Of a stretch of DNA of 64,000 nt, positions 33,401 through 43,335 are shown piece by piece. Source of the DNA: CAVWDU01 sp963840725 (GTDB lineage Bacteria; Pseudomonadota; Gammaproteobacteria; Pseudomonadales; Halieaceae); contig CAWIZY010000016.1 of NCBI GenBank assembly GCA_963840725.1, forward strand, positions 1,054,001 through 1,118,000, in the 5' to 3' direction. The position numbers and the translations under genes are program-made. Each line of letters opens with the position of its first letter. Within the stretch, counting starts at the first letter, position 1. Under the pieces are notes generated by a model. The model was not told where the DNA came from. It saw only the letters and a program-made list of their open reading frames with translations, and did no database searches.

Positions 33401-36400
33401 TTACGCTGTCTGTAGCTCGCGATTTGTCAGTTCCGCGATCATTTCTACCAGCACCGGGAAGTTAAAGGGTTTGCCCATATAGCCATTACAACCCGCCTCT
33501 TCAGCGAGTTTACGGTGCTTGACCCCGGTCCTTGAGGTCACCATTATTACTGGCAGTTCCCGCAACCTGGTTGAAGCCCTGATATCTCGCAAGGTCTGAA
33601 TACCATCTTTCACCGGCATCTCAACATCCAGCAAAATGACATCCGGCAGGCGATGGGTGGAGTTGAGGAATTCCATGGCGACCATGCCATTCTCGGCGGT
33701 CACCGTCTCCACCCCAAGGGTATCGAACCTGCTGGTCGCAACCAGCCGTTGCGTCCGGGAATCATCGACCACCAGCACCAGAAGGTTTTCATCCGAGCGG
33801 TGTTCGACAGAAATCGTGGAGCACTCCTCAGGCGCGAGACTCGCCACCAGAGCATTCAGGTCCAGTGCGACAATGGCCTGTCCATCGGCGGTCGTTGCGG
33901 CACCGGTTACCCCGGGTACCATGGAGAACTGGACCCCGAGTGAACGTATGACCAGCTCCAGTGCCTCTTTAACGTCGTCGATGGCTACCGCCATGTGGCG
34001 CTCTTCGGATCCCGCGACAATCACTGGTACGGTGGCACCCCAGCTGCCTCTCTCTGGCAAACCTTCACCATGACACAAAGTTGCCAGGTAAGACGGTTCA
34101 CAGTCCATGCCAAAAATGGAGATGGACCGATTATTCTCAACCGCGTCGTAGAAAACCTCTGAAGATACATGCTCTACCGCGATCAAACCGTCCAGTGGCA
34201 CCGCGTAGGATGCCCGACCGGCACTGACCAGCAAAGCGCCGTTGAGTATCAGGTTTGACGGGATCCTGACGCGGAAAGTCGTGCCCTCGCCGACGACCGA
34301 CACGATGTCGATATCGCCACCTATCTGCTGCAGTTCGCTGATTACGATGTCCATCCCGACGCCGCGACCCGATATTTCGCTGAGCGCGGCCGCGGTTGAG
34401 AAGCCCTTGTGGAAGATGAGTTGCTGCGCCTCTTCGTCGCTGAGCGCGTCAACGTCGATATCAAGACCCTTGTCGAAGGCCGTTTCTCGCATCACATCGG
34501 GATCGATACCGCGACCATCATCTGCCAGCTCTACAAGGTAATCGCCGCCCTGTTTATTCACGTCAATCGTGATCCGCCCCGCAGCCGGCTTGCCCGCGGC
34601 AATCCGCTCGGCGGGACTTTCAATGCCGTGATCCAGTGCGTTACGTACCATGTGCTCCAGAATAACCTGGCAACGCGCATGGTTGTCGCGGTCCAGACTG
34701 CCCACCTCGTTCAACACTCGGAACTGTACTGCTTTGCCAAGGTCCGAGCTCACCGTTCGCACGATTCTGCGCAGACCCGGCATCAACCGCGATACGGGTA
34801 CTACCCTGGCGGCCTGGATCGAAGAGCCGAGGAATGAAATGACCGAAGCCTGCTGTTTCAGCAGAGCCTCTACCTGTGCGTTCTGGCGGATCGAATGGTT
34901 GATCAGATCATCCAGGTCTTCAACGCCCTCCCGGAGAATACTGGCCGCTTCCTGCAGTTCGGAGTACTGGTCCATCTCCAGCGCATCCATGTCATTGCTC
35001 TGATTTCCCTTGGCCGTTACGTTGCGCAGAGCGCGATCGGCAATCTTGGCAATATGTGCTCTCACTGAAGACAGGCGCCCCTGCAATTCTGCCGCAGCCC
35101 CCTTGTTACGCAAGGTCGACTGGGAAGAACGAACACCCAGTTGCTGAGCCTGACTGGTCAGGTTCAGCAGATGATCCAGGGTTTCCGGCGTCATACGGAT
35201 GCTTTGCTTGGCGGCGAGCACTTTCGCTCCCTCGTCTGCAAGCTGCATGTCTTTCTGTCGGGAGCTGGCGCTGCGCTCCGCGCCCTCGTGAATCGGTATC
35301 ACGTTGGAGGCTGTGCTGGCGTCCTCCGACGGCTCCTCTGACTGATCTTGCTCGCCCGCAGCTATTGCGTCGGCCGGGGTCTCGGCTGCATTCTCATGCT
35401 CGGCGCCGGAAAGCTCCGTCATTGCGGCGTCCGCTATGGGCAGCCCGGCACCCCGGGTCGGGAACTCGCTGGCGACATCGCTGCGCGTTTCCTGAATGTG
35501 CTCGAAGCCGCTGACTGCGGTATCCAGCCATACATTGACGATGCGGAAATAGCGCAACTCCGCACCGGGTTCTGGACGGGCCAGCCGCTCCAACAGGGTC
35601 TCATAATTGTGGATGAGCGTTCCGTAGCGCTGCAAGCCTACACCCTTGGCAATACCCTTCAGCGTATGCAGGATTCGGGGTATCGGCGCAAAAGCTGCGT
35701 CACTCGTAACATCGGCTTCCCAGGCTGCCATTGCATCTTCAAGCTGCTCCAGGCCCGATGCCGCCTCCTCGATAAAGGCATCCAGGAAGTCGACAAATAT
35801 TTCGCTCTGACTCTGACTGGTGAAATCGAACTTGATGTCAGCCGGGATACACCAGGACAGATCATCACTTGAATCCAGGGCCGCTTCTCCCTCGGCCTGA
35901 ACTTCTGCCTCAGGCGTTTCCTGCGTATCGAGGGTTTTTCGGGCAGCAAGTGTCTCCCGGGTAGAGAACTCATCGACAGCAATTCCGCAAATGTCATCGC
36001 CCTCGGTTTCATTTTCAGTAAGGCTGTCAAGCAGGGCGTCCAGATCGGTAGAAGCCGACCCCAGCTGCGGGTCAAAATCGTCCGCAAAATCTGGCCCAAA
36101 TATATCCTCTTCAAAATCGCCCACAGTTTGGGCCAGAGGCTCGATCGATTCCGACTCCGACGATGCTGCCTCTTCCTGCGAAGCCCGGGTGGCGTTTTCG
36201 ACTGAATCAGCCTCGTCACCATCCTCGTCGGCCTGGGTTGAGGTTGAGGTTGAGGTTGAGGTTGCGGTCGCACCCGTTTCCAGCATCGGTTGATCCGCGC
36301 TGTCCGCAACCACAGCCGGCTGTTGCAACTCGTCATCACTCTCTGACAATACTGTCTCTTGGGAGGGGTTCGTGAGCGCGTCATCCAGCTCGCTCTCATC

Positions 36401-37924
36401 ACTGGCCTCCAGTTGCTCGCCAGACACCGGCTCGAAGGTGGATTCGAACCCGTCGCTGCTGACTTCGCTGAGCGCCTCGTCCAGGGGGTCGCTGTCCTGC
36501 TCGTTAGCCACAGGGTCGATAGCGAAACCTTCAATCGCCAGGTCGTCAAGACCCTCGGCAAAACCAAAATCGTCTTCCAGATCATCCAACCTGGCGTCAT
36601 CGTCCAGGAACGGTAGTGACCAGGGTTGCGCGGCTTCAGCCTCGCCCTGGCTCTGAGACCCGCTACTCTGGTGACGGCAGAAGTTCTCTTCGAGCAAATC
36701 GTTCCAGTGCTCGCCCGAGTCCTCGTGCAGCAGACGTACGTAGACGGCATCGATTTCCGTTTGACCCAGTTCAGCCAGAGCAGTGGGCAGTTCACTGCAA
36801 ATAGTGGCAACCTGGACGTAGCCCTGGGCCAGACAGCAGGCCACTGCATCGGCATCAGCGCCCAGCATAAGCTCTACCTTGACCGCATCAGCTTGCAGCT
36901 TGAGTTGCTCCAGGCGCTCTGACACGCACAGAGATAGCTCTTCCATGGCAGACGATATAACCAGGCTGATCGCAGCAACGGAATCGCTGTCGAGGCCGTT
37001 TTCAACGGCAAAGTCCGCGTGATAATCGATAGATTCGGTCGGTGTCGGGTCTACGGATGGAATACCGTCCGTGGACTCGACCATTAGCTCATCAATACAA
37101 TCATCGGCCTGTGCAAGATGCTCTCCATCGAGCAAGTATTGATCGAACCCAGCGTCATCAAGAGGCGGTTGAGTGGAGCTCACGTACTCGATTACATCAC
37201 CAGCGGTCTGCATTGCAACCGGTTCAAGCGCCAACTCCACCTCTGTTGGCTGCTCAGCGGCCGTCTCCACCGCTTCTTCATGATCAACAGCGTCAATGAG
37301 TGTCGCTATTTGCTCGGACGACGGATCGACCTGCTCGGGTTCATCCAGCGCTGTCGCCTCTGTGACCTGTTCTGGTTCCTGCGCCCCCAACTGAGCCGCC
37401 TGGCTGGCGCCTTGGGCGGAACTGATGGCCTCGACCTCAGCTGCGGTCCGCTTCTTGATAACCAGAAACTGTTCGCCGATATCGTCTTCTTCCGACAGAC
37501 CAAGGATATCCAGCCCCTCATCAACTGGCGCGCTGCTGGCCTGGTTCCGGCTGGCACTGAAGTGCTTGTGGTCAATGGCCATAGGTACATCGGCTGTTGC
37601 CACCGGTTGCACAGCTCCTGAGTCAGAGCGGTCATAGATATCACTGCTGGAATCCGCACTGCCCAGCACTATTTCCTCGCCCACGTAGGTCGAGAGATCG
37701 TCAAGGCCGCGGTTTCCCCGAGTCATCGGACGCGCGGCCATCTCGGTTTCCAGCGGCGACAGGGAACAATCCAGCGCCTCCTCCTCAAGAATGGTAAAAA
37801 GCTTCTCGGGCTCTTCGGAATACTCCTGATCTATCAGCCACTTCAGGTCCGCGCCCTCGGAGGACTCCACCTCGGCACTGCCCGCCGCTGGCTTATTGGT
37901 GCTGTCTTCGTTTTCATGCTGCAC
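33401..37924 (-). CDS. CheA/ChpA-type hybrid histidine kinase, C-terminal half of a split ChpA
   Basis: 1507-residue chemosensory kinase. Residues 1 to about 710 are very acidic and low in complexity, probably mostly disordered. An Hpt domain at about 715-810 has the phosphorylatable His in ILHTLKGIAKG (near 753). The kinase domain has the N-box HMVRNALDHGIE (near 1095), DDGRGIDPD and GRGVGMDIV (near 1188). A CheW-like domain follows (about 1230-1370), then a receiver domain with VLVVDDSRTQR and the acceptor Asp in ILLDVEMPVKDG (near 1431) and YMGKPF. This is the kinase-CheW-REC end of Pseudomonas ChpA, while the helical Hpt-bearing N-terminal part is encoded by the next gene upstream. The start is a GTG with GAGGAG six bases upstream. 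Such systems usually control type IV pili or cyclic nucleotide output; the target here is unknown. Confidence 0.9.
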   Translation of the reverse strand: MQHENEDSTNKPAAGSAEVESSEGADLKWLIDQEYSEEPEKLFTILEEEALDCSLSPLETEMAARPMTRGNRGLDDLSTYVGEEIVLGSADSSSDIYDRSDSGAVQPVATADVPMAIDHKHFSASRNQASSAPVDEGLDILGLSEEDDIGEQFLVIKKRTAAEVEAISSAQGASQAAQLGAQEPEQVTEATALDEPEQVDPSSEQIATLIDAVDHEEAVETAAEQPTEVELALEPVAMQTAGDVIEYVSSTQPPLDDAGFDQYLLDGEHLAQADDCIDELMVESTDGIPSVDPTPTESIDYHADFAVENGLDSDSVAAISLVISSAMEELSLCVSERLEQLKLQADAVKVELMLGADADAVACCLAQGYVQVATICSELPTALAELGQTEIDAVYVRLLHEDSGEHWNDLLEENFCRHQSSGSQSQGEAEAAQPWSLPFLDDDARLDDLEDDFGFAEGLDDLAIEGFAIDPVANEQDSDPLDEALSEVSSDGFESTFEPVSGEQLEASDESELDDALTNPSQETVLSESDDELQQPAVVADSADQPMLETGATATSTSTSTSTQADEDGDEADSVENATRASQEEAASSESESIEPLAQTVGDFEEDIFGPDFADDFDPQLGSASTDLDALLDSLTENETEGDDICGIAVDEFSTRETLAARKTLDTQETPEAEVQAEGEAALDSSDDLSWCIPADIKFDFTSQSQSEIFVDFLDAFIEEAASGLEQLEDAMAAWEADVTSDAAFAPIPRILHTLKGIAKGVGLQRYGTLIHNYETLLERLARPEPGAELRYFRIVNVWLDTAVSGFEHIQETRSDVASEFPTRGAGLPIADAAMTELSGAEHENAAETPADAIAAGEQDQSEEPSEDASTASNVIPIHEGAERSASSRQKDMQLADEGAKVLAAKQSIRMTPETLDHLLNLTSQAQQLGVRSSQSTLRNKGAAAELQGRLSSVRAHIAKIADRALRNVTAKGNQSNDMDALEMDQYSELQEAASILREGVEDLDDLINHSIRQNAQVEALLKQQASVISFLGSSIQAARVVPVSRLMPGLRRIVRTVSSDLGKAVQFRVLNEVGSLDRDNHARCQVILEHMVRNALDHGIESPAERIAAGKPAAGRITIDVNKQGGDYLVELADDGRGIDPDVMRETAFDKGLDIDVDALSDEEAQQLIFHKGFSTAAALSEISGRGVGMDIVISELQQIGGDIDIVSVVGEGTTFRVRIPSNLILNGALLVSAGRASYAVPLDGLIAVEHVSSEVFYDAVENNRSISIFGMDCEPSYLATLCHGEGLPERGSWGATVPVIVAGSEERHMAVAIDDVKEALELVIRSLGVQFSMVPGVTGAATTADGQAIVALDLNALVASLAPEECSTISVEHRSDENLLVLVVDDSRTQRLVATSRFDTLGVETVTAENGMVAMEFLNSTHRLPDVILLDVEMPVKDGIQTLRDIRASTRLRELPVIMVTSRTGVKHRKLAEEAGCNGYMGKPFNFPVLVEMIAELTNRELQTA
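36235..36264. repeat. Hexanucleotide tandem repeat in the kinase gene
   Basis: Five copies of the hexamer RGGTTG (one GGGTTG, then four AGGTTG) encode a Thr-Ser alternation in the disordered region of the large kinase. Being a multiple of three, copy changes would lengthen or shorten the linker without a frameshift. Confidence 0.8.
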
Positions 37925-37957
37925 GGGATTCTCCTCGCTTCAGGTTGACGTAACGGC

Positions 37958-40387
37958 TCAGCCGCTAACGGCGGGGGAGGCGGTAGTCATCTTCGCCACC
38001 TCGGCGGTCTTGGCTGAACTGCTCTCTACCTGGGACAGGTCAAGAGCGAGATCGTCTTCGCTCATCTTGGCCAGTTCGAAGCACCGATTGGTGAGATTGC
38101 GCACTCTATCGATATCCAGACCATTGGCCTGCTTGTACGACATCACCAAGTCAGGCAACGCATCAACCACCTCGCCCAACAAACCCTGCAAGCGTTCGTC
38201 AGATGGGTTCTCAGCCTCCAGAACGCGATCCAGCATATCCTGCGCTGCCCACCCGAGCTCGCCGAGGACGTTTGCTCCGACCGCTCGGCCGTTGCCTTTA
38301 AAGGTGTGGAAGTGCCGGCGTATATCGCGCAGCTCCTGAGAGACCACGGGGTTCTTCATCCAGACATCAGCCAGGCGCTTCAACTCGCTGACAATCTCCT
38401 CTGACTCTTCGATAAATACCTCGCGAAACTCAATAGGGATTTCGCCGTCCTGCACATAATTGTGAATTGCCGGTACGGCTGCGTTCAGCGAGTCAGTGAC
38501 GTCAGAGCCAATGGATAGCTCTCCGATATGGCCTATGAGTTCCTCTGCTCTTTGCTCGGCGAAGGCCAGCATGTGAGAAGTATCGTCAAGCGGGTCCAAC
38601 ACCGACCGTTGCAGATGCAGCTCTATCTGGGCAAATACGTCCGCAAAACAACGGAACGCATCGTCTTCTCGCACGCACCCGGCCTCACTGGCGGCTTCCA
38701 GCCACTGTCGGCAGCGGTCTATGATGCCGCCTTCCTGTTCCATCGAGGCAAAGCTCAGCGCTCCAGAAATCTCAGTCATCAGCTGTAGCGACAAACGTAT
38801 AGCCTGCCGATCGGGCATGTCATCCAGGCCGTTATAGAAATCTGTCGCGAGTTCGAACAAGAGATCGATATCCGGCTCGCCGTTGTCGGCATCTTGCACC
38901 GCCTGCCGCAGTTCCGCATGGCCGCCCTCAGACTTATTGAGGTAGCGATGCAGCGCAAATGTCAGCCGCATGACACTCTCGGGACACAACGGCTTCTTCG
39001 CCAGGCTGGCGGCCAATGCCTTGCGGCGAAGTATGGTGTGGAGGTGGTTCTCAACCAGACCCATCTGGCTAAACGTCGCGCTGATCACGCTCTCCCGGAG
39101 CTCGAAATCACGGCTTGAAAACGAACTGCAAACACCATGTTCCAGCTTGTGCTCGAGGTCAAGTTTAACGTCGACAATGCCTCGAACGATGTCGGATATG
39201 ACCCGCTCTGATTTGTCCTGGTTACCGCTGAACTTACCTGAAAACAGCTCTTCCAGGTTGTCGTAGACCTGCTGCAGGGAATCTGCATGGGCCATTTGCC
39301 CCGCAGCTAATAGCCGCTGTTGGGCGGCCTCAATACCTTCCAGTGCCACAGTGGCATCCAGCTCCCCGTTAGTTGCCGCAACGGCTTTCAAGTCGTGAGC
39401 GGTAATGTGTTCTACCGCGCCATCCAGTTTCTCCAGGGCCCCACTCAGTGCAGTCACCAGGGCATCGAGATGGATAAGTCCGCTGCGCGACATCTCCAGC
39501 GTTTCTTCGTTTATCCCAAAGGTATCGCGGATGCCGCCAATGTGAACCGGGCGAGACTTACAGGATGCTATGTAAAACAACATCTGCTGCAGGTACTCGT
39601 CGTAATCCGTGTTGGGGTCGACCTCCGAACCCTTCTCTCTGGCATGCTTGATCATAAAGGCGCCGCCTTTGAAGATCTGGGCAATACACTCGTCGGGTAC
39701 TATCAGGCCACCGGCTATGCCTTCACAGATACCGATAAGCGTAAACCAGAAACGTTCCGGCTCTGTACCGGCAAACAGTAGCTGCATCTTGCGAGAAATT
39801 CTGGCGACTGTCTTCATGCTTTCGCGGGTATTGCGCTTACGCAGAGCAGACTTGGCCATCTCCAGGTAAAGCGCCAGCATCACATTGGCCCGACTACGTA
39901 TCTCGTCGTTAGAAGCCGGCTCGGCATCTGGCGTAATGCCCGCATCAGGTGCAATGTCCATATGAAAGAAAAAAGCCTGGGGGCGAGGCCTCTCGCCCAC
40001 CCAGCGCCGCAGGTCATTGACATACTGCTCCAGGCCGCGGCCGGTGTCTTCGCGCACGCTCTGCACATGGGCCAGGTAGGCAGGCAGCACTTTCAAGGCC
40101 TGCATCAAACCACCCATGGTGAGCTTGCGACGCTCACCCACCACTCGGTCCTTGTACAGGAAGTTGAGACCCCGCTCCATTTCTATAGAGAGCATCTCGG
40201 CCTTCTTGATGCCCAGGGCTCTCAGGGTGGAGGTAATCTGATGAACCGCCCACATGCACTGCAGCAAGGGTTTCTTCTGGGCGGTATCCTGGCTGTACTC
40301 AACCAGCGCCATCTCGGCATTCTCGGCCTGCTTGTTCATCAGCCCGATTACCCACTTAAGGGATACGATATCCGTCTTACTAGCCAC
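37958..40387 (-). CDS. Hpt-domain protein, N-terminal half of a split ChpA
   Basis: 809-residue protein without a kinase or receiver domain. The N-terminal 600 residues are mainly helical (VSLKWVIGLMNKQAENAEMA; LALYLEMAKSALRKRNTRES) and resemble the N-terminal part of ChpA/PilL-type proteins. A phosphotransfer domain lies at about 640-740 with the active His in HFHTFKGNGRAVG (near 695) and EIVSELKRLADVW before it. The C-terminal 50 residues are Ser/Ala-rich. It starts at a GTG (40387) with GGAGG eight bases upstream, the site being part of the cheR stop region. The 33-base gap to the large kinase suggests the two were one protein in the ancestor, or work as a pair. Which Hpt is used for output cannot be told. 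Confidence 0.82.
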   Translation of the reverse strand: MASKTDIVSLKWVIGLMNKQAENAEMALVEYSQDTAQKKPLLQCMWAVHQITSTLRALGIKKAEMLSIEMERGLNFLYKDRVVGERRKLTMGGLMQALKVLPAYLAHVQSVREDTGRGLEQYVNDLRRWVGERPRPQAFFFHMDIAPDAGITPDAEPASNDEIRSRANVMLALYLEMAKSALRKRNTRESMKTVARISRKMQLLFAGTEPERFWFTLIGICEGIAGGLIVPDECIAQIFKGGAFMIKHAREKGSEVDPNTDYDEYLQQMLFYIASCKSRPVHIGGIRDTFGINEETLEMSRSGLIHLDALVTALSGALEKLDGAVEHITAHDLKAVAATNGELDATVALEGIEAAQQRLLAAGQMAHADSLQQVYDNLEELFSGKFSGNQDKSERVISDIVRGIVDVKLDLEHKLEHGVCSSFSSRDFELRESVISATFSQMGLVENHLHTILRRKALAASLAKKPLCPESVMRLTFALHRYLNKSEGGHAELRQAVQDADNGEPDIDLLFELATDFYNGLDDMPDRQAIRLSLQLMTEISGALSFASMEQEGGIIDRCRQWLEAASEAGCVREDDAFRCFADVFAQIELHLQRSVLDPLDDTSHMLAFAEQRAEELIGHIGELSIGSDVTDSLNAAVPAIHNYVQDGEIPIEFREVFIEESEEIVSELKRLADVWMKNPVVSQELRDIRRHFHTFKGNGRAVGANVLGELGWAAQDMLDRVLEAENPSDERLQGLLGEVVDALPDLVMSYKQANGLDIDRVRNLTNRCFELAKMSEDDLALDLSQVESSSAKTAEVAKMTTASPAVSG

Positions 40388-40390
40388 TGA

Positions 40391-41242
40391 TTAAACCTCC
40401 AACTTTCTATAAGCACAGACGCCCGGCCAGGATTGCCGATGCATCAAAGGGTTTGTCCACCAGGCGTCTTCTCCAGCGCCAAGCACCAACAGACCGCCCC
40501 GAGTAAGCCGCTCCGCCAGTTGATTTATGATCCAGAGCTGTGTGTCATGCTCAAAATAGATCAGGACGTTCTGACAAAATATGATGTCGAAATCGGCAAA
40601 CGGCGCACTATCAACATGCAGCAGATTGCCTTGGAAAAAATGGGCGCGAGAGCGGATACTTTCGCATAGCTCCCACGTCCCTGGTTCACACTCGTTAATA
40701 AGTGCCCCGCGATATTCAGTGGGGACAGAATCCACAGCTGATGTCGGGTAGCGTCCACGCTGAGACTGGTTCACCGCACGAAAGCTTATGTCCGTTCCAA
40801 CGCCATGCCAGTCCAGCCTGGTCGGTAACTTGCGCCGCACGGATTCCATCACCATGGCCATGGAGTACAACTCCTGCCCCGTGGAGCAACCAGCGCTCCA
40901 GACGGACAGCGTTTTCTGTCCGGGCTCAGCCATGCGCTTTTGCACCTCGCTGGCGACCGCATCCAATGCGGCAGGTTGACGAAAGAAACGCGTTTCCTTT
41001 ACCGACAACAAATCAATCAGTGCCAGCCATTCAGCCCTTGCGTCAAGACTGTCCTCCAGAAGTGAAAAATACTCTCCGGAATTCCCCAGTCCCAGTGCTT
41101 CTACCCGATCCTGTATGTTGCGCTCGATGATGCTCTGAGGCGTCTCGATCTTGATGCCCGCCTTGGAACGCAGCTGACGCATAAGCGTCAGCATCTGGGT
41201 ACCGGTAATCGCTGGTTGTTGCCGGGCCGGTGCGATTGTCAT
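40391..41242 (-). CDS. CheR-type chemoreceptor glutamate methyltransferase (PilK-like)
   Basis: AdoMet-dependent methyltransferase that modifies receptor glutamates during adaptation. It has 283 residues: an N-terminal helical domain (LMRQLRSKAGIKIETPQSII) and a Rossmann domain with the AdoMet motif VWSAGCSTGQELYSMAM, DISFRAVNQSQRGRY, the catalytic-region segment FDIIFCQNVLIYF and LVLGAGED. The family segment TRFFRQPAALDAV is also present. It overlaps the receptor gene by four bases (ATGA), a strong sign that this receptor is its substrate. Confidence 0.93.
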   Translation of the reverse strand: MTIAPARQQPAITGTQMLTLMRQLRSKAGIKIETPQSIIERNIQDRVEALGLGNSGEYFSLLEDSLDARAEWLALIDLLSVKETRFFRQPAALDAVASEVQKRMAEPGQKTLSVWSAGCSTGQELYSMAMVMESVRRKLPTRLDWHGVGTDISFRAVNQSQRGRYPTSAVDSVPTEYRGALINECEPGTWELCESIRSRAHFFQGNLLHVDSAPFADFDIIFCQNVLIYFEHDTQLWIINQLAERLTRGGLLVLGAGEDAWWTNPLMHRQSWPGVCAYRKLEV

Positions 41243-43335
41243 ACCGATGCGTTAGTCTTCGCTACCTGGTCTTCCATAGAGCTCATCTCTTCCTCGGCAT
41301 ACACTTGCGATGCCACAGGCAAGGGAGCCAGCTCTTCCGGTTCGACCACGTTATGTGGCTCGCTGGTATTGATATCACCAATCTTGAACTGGCTGAGGTT
41401 CTCTGCCACTTCACGCATCGACTTCTGCAATCCACTCACACCTATCTGGGTGAATTCACTGAACTCACTGATCTCCAGGTTTCGGTCACGGATTCTCGCC
41501 ATTGTGCTGTTCATATGCAGGGCGCTGTCAGCCGATTGACCTGCGGCATCATCCACTGAGGTAATGATCGATGTGATCGCGTCGGAGCCTGCATTGATAT
41601 CCTCTAACGAGCTATCCAGGCGGTCGATGTATTCGAGAATCGTCACAACCGTGCCAACGGTATTCTCCATACTGCTCAAGTTCTCTGCAGACATATCCTG
41701 CAGCATCCTGACCTCGGAAATAATCTTGCGGCCTTCTTCCTCGGCTTCTCGCAGCAGATCGCCAATGGCCTCGGCAATACCGAGGAACGGCCTGCCGTAT
41801 TCACCGGCTTTTTCTGCCTCAATCCGGGTATTGATCGCAACAACCGATATCTTGGTGTTCAAGGCCTGGATATATTCCGCCGCTGTGGTTACCGACTGAA
41901 TAAGCTCACCCTGACGCTTGGCGGATTTGGAGGTCTTCTGCACGGATTCCCGAACGTCCGCCGAGGCCTTGGACATGTCCTTGGTCAGCTCGTAGCCGCT
42001 GGCGACCTTCTCCCGGTTTTGCTCTGAAGTGCGTGCCGCTTTGACGGTTGAACTCTTGATCTCTTCACTGGTTCTTACCATCTCAGTGGCGGCCGTGGTC
42101 GACTCAACTACCGACCGGGTCAACTCTTTACCCTTGGTAACCTGACCACGCGCCGACTTGCCGATCTTGTTGATTTCCTCAACCGATACGACAAACGGGT
42201 TGCGGATGTTACGAATCAGTTCCCGCTGGCGCTGGGTAGACGCGTTGATCTCCCTGGCGATATCCCGGGTAACACTGTTGTCTTCCGGAACCTGTACCGT
42301 CAGATCACCCTCGGCGATCTTCACCAAAGCGCCGTTAATTTCCGATACGCCCTGCTCTGTGTAGAGAACGCGTCTGCGCTGGCTGCGATACATGACGACC
42401 AAGAGGCCGACGGCAAGAACTGCGGGCGCGCCAAACAATAGCATCAGTGTTCCACGGTCATAGAGTCGCGCATTCGTCAGTCTGTCAATGGCTGGCCCGA
42501 GGTCTGAAATAGGGCCGGCAAGAGCGGCGCTATCGCCGACGACAGATTGGCGAGCGACAGCGGCCTGTCGCAAGCCGCCAGATGCACCCGCGATCTGCTC
42601 AATGGAGGCAGAGACTACAGAGAACATCTCTGCAGCTGCGTCAACAGAAGCCAACACGTCCTGGTCCGCAATTTTCTCCACACCCATCACACGATTGCTG
42701 TTTTTGAGTGCGTCTACTATCTGCAGAAAACTGGCTGCATCGGTGCGGAACTCGTCAGCAGCCGACTGGCTTTCACTGCCACCGGCAAGAATCTTGTCGA
42801 TATTTCGGCCGATGCGCTCCGTCAACCAGAGCGTCTTCTGAGCAGCGGCAACCGTGTCTGCGCTAACCTCTTCGTCGCGCATGAAGTCGACAACTGCTGC
42901 GAACTCGCTTTGTATCGGCTTGATATTGTCCTCAAGCTCAACAGACACGTTATTGATAAAGGCGATGCCAGGACCGGCTTCCACCAGAGTCGTCGCGGCC
43001 TGCTCAATGGGTTCCCAACGCTTTTGAATAGAGGCTATTTCCTTGTCTACCCCCACCGGCTGCAGTTGGTTCAATAAGTCATTGAACTTGTTCAGCTGGT
43101 TCTGCAGCTCGGTGAAAGTCTGCTCATCACCACTTTGCGTTTCCCTTGCCTTTACGGCGACTTCCTGGGAAACCAGGCGAAGATCATTGGCGATGAGACG
43201 ATACTCGCCCTCCTGGCCCGCTTCCTCCTGAATCATAAAAAAGGTATACGCGACCCCGCCCAGGCAAGCAATTATGCCCAGCGTGATCACGCTCACCCAA
43301 AAAGTGGAGCTGCCGCTCTTCTTGATATTACTCAT
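41239..43335 (-). CDS. PilJ-like methyl-accepting chemotaxis receptor
   Basis: 698-residue membrane receptor. The N-terminal helix (residues about 12-34) and a second helix near 294-315 (GTLMLLFGAPAVLAVGLLVV) enclose a periplasmic domain. That domain resembles the PilJ-type ligand domain in its first part (LIANDLRLVSQEVAVKARET, FTELQNQLNKFNDLLNQL). A HAMP region follows (about 316-370, INGALVKIAEGDLTVQVPED), then a long cytoplasmic coiled coil. The signalling tip, normally close to ALNAAVEAARAGEQGRGF, reads VAINTRIEAEKAGEYGRPFL (residues about 498-517), a clear departure. The C terminus is acidic, with no NWETF-like tail. It overlaps cheR by four bases and cheW (43332) by four bases. Confidence 0.88.
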   Translation of the reverse strand: MSNIKKSGSSTFWVSVITLGIIACLGGVAYTFFMIQEEAGQEGEYRLIANDLRLVSQEVAVKARETQSGDEQTFTELQNQLNKFNDLLNQLQPVGVDKEIASIQKRWEPIEQAATTLVEAGPGIAFINNVSVELEDNIKPIQSEFAAVVDFMRDEEVSADTVAAAQKTLWLTERIGRNIDKILAGGSESQSAADEFRTDAASFLQIVDALKNSNRVMGVEKIADQDVLASVDAAAEMFSVVSASIEQIAGASGGLRQAAVARQSVVGDSAALAGPISDLGPAIDRLTNARLYDRGTLMLLFGAPAVLAVGLLVVMYRSQRRRVLYTEQGVSEINGALVKIAEGDLTVQVPEDNSVTRDIAREINASTQRQRELIRNIRNPFVVSVEEINKIGKSARGQVTKGKELTRSVVESTTAATEMVRTSEEIKSSTVKAARTSEQNREKVASGYELTKDMSKASADVRESVQKTSKSAKRQGELIQSVTTAAEYIQALNTKISVVAINTRIEAEKAGEYGRPFLGIAEAIGDLLREAEEEGRKIISEVRMLQDMSAENLSSMENTVGTVVTILEYIDRLDSSLEDINAGSDAITSIITSVDDAAGQSADSALHMNSTMARIRDRNLEISEFSEFTQIGVSGLQKSMREVAENLSQFKIGDINTSEPHNVVEPEELAPLPVASQVYAEEEMSSMEDQVAKTNASV

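Noticed and set aside
36430..36460. tRNA-like GGATTCGAACCC sequence
   Set aside because: It lies in the coding sequence of the large kinase and no cloverleaf can be formed around it.
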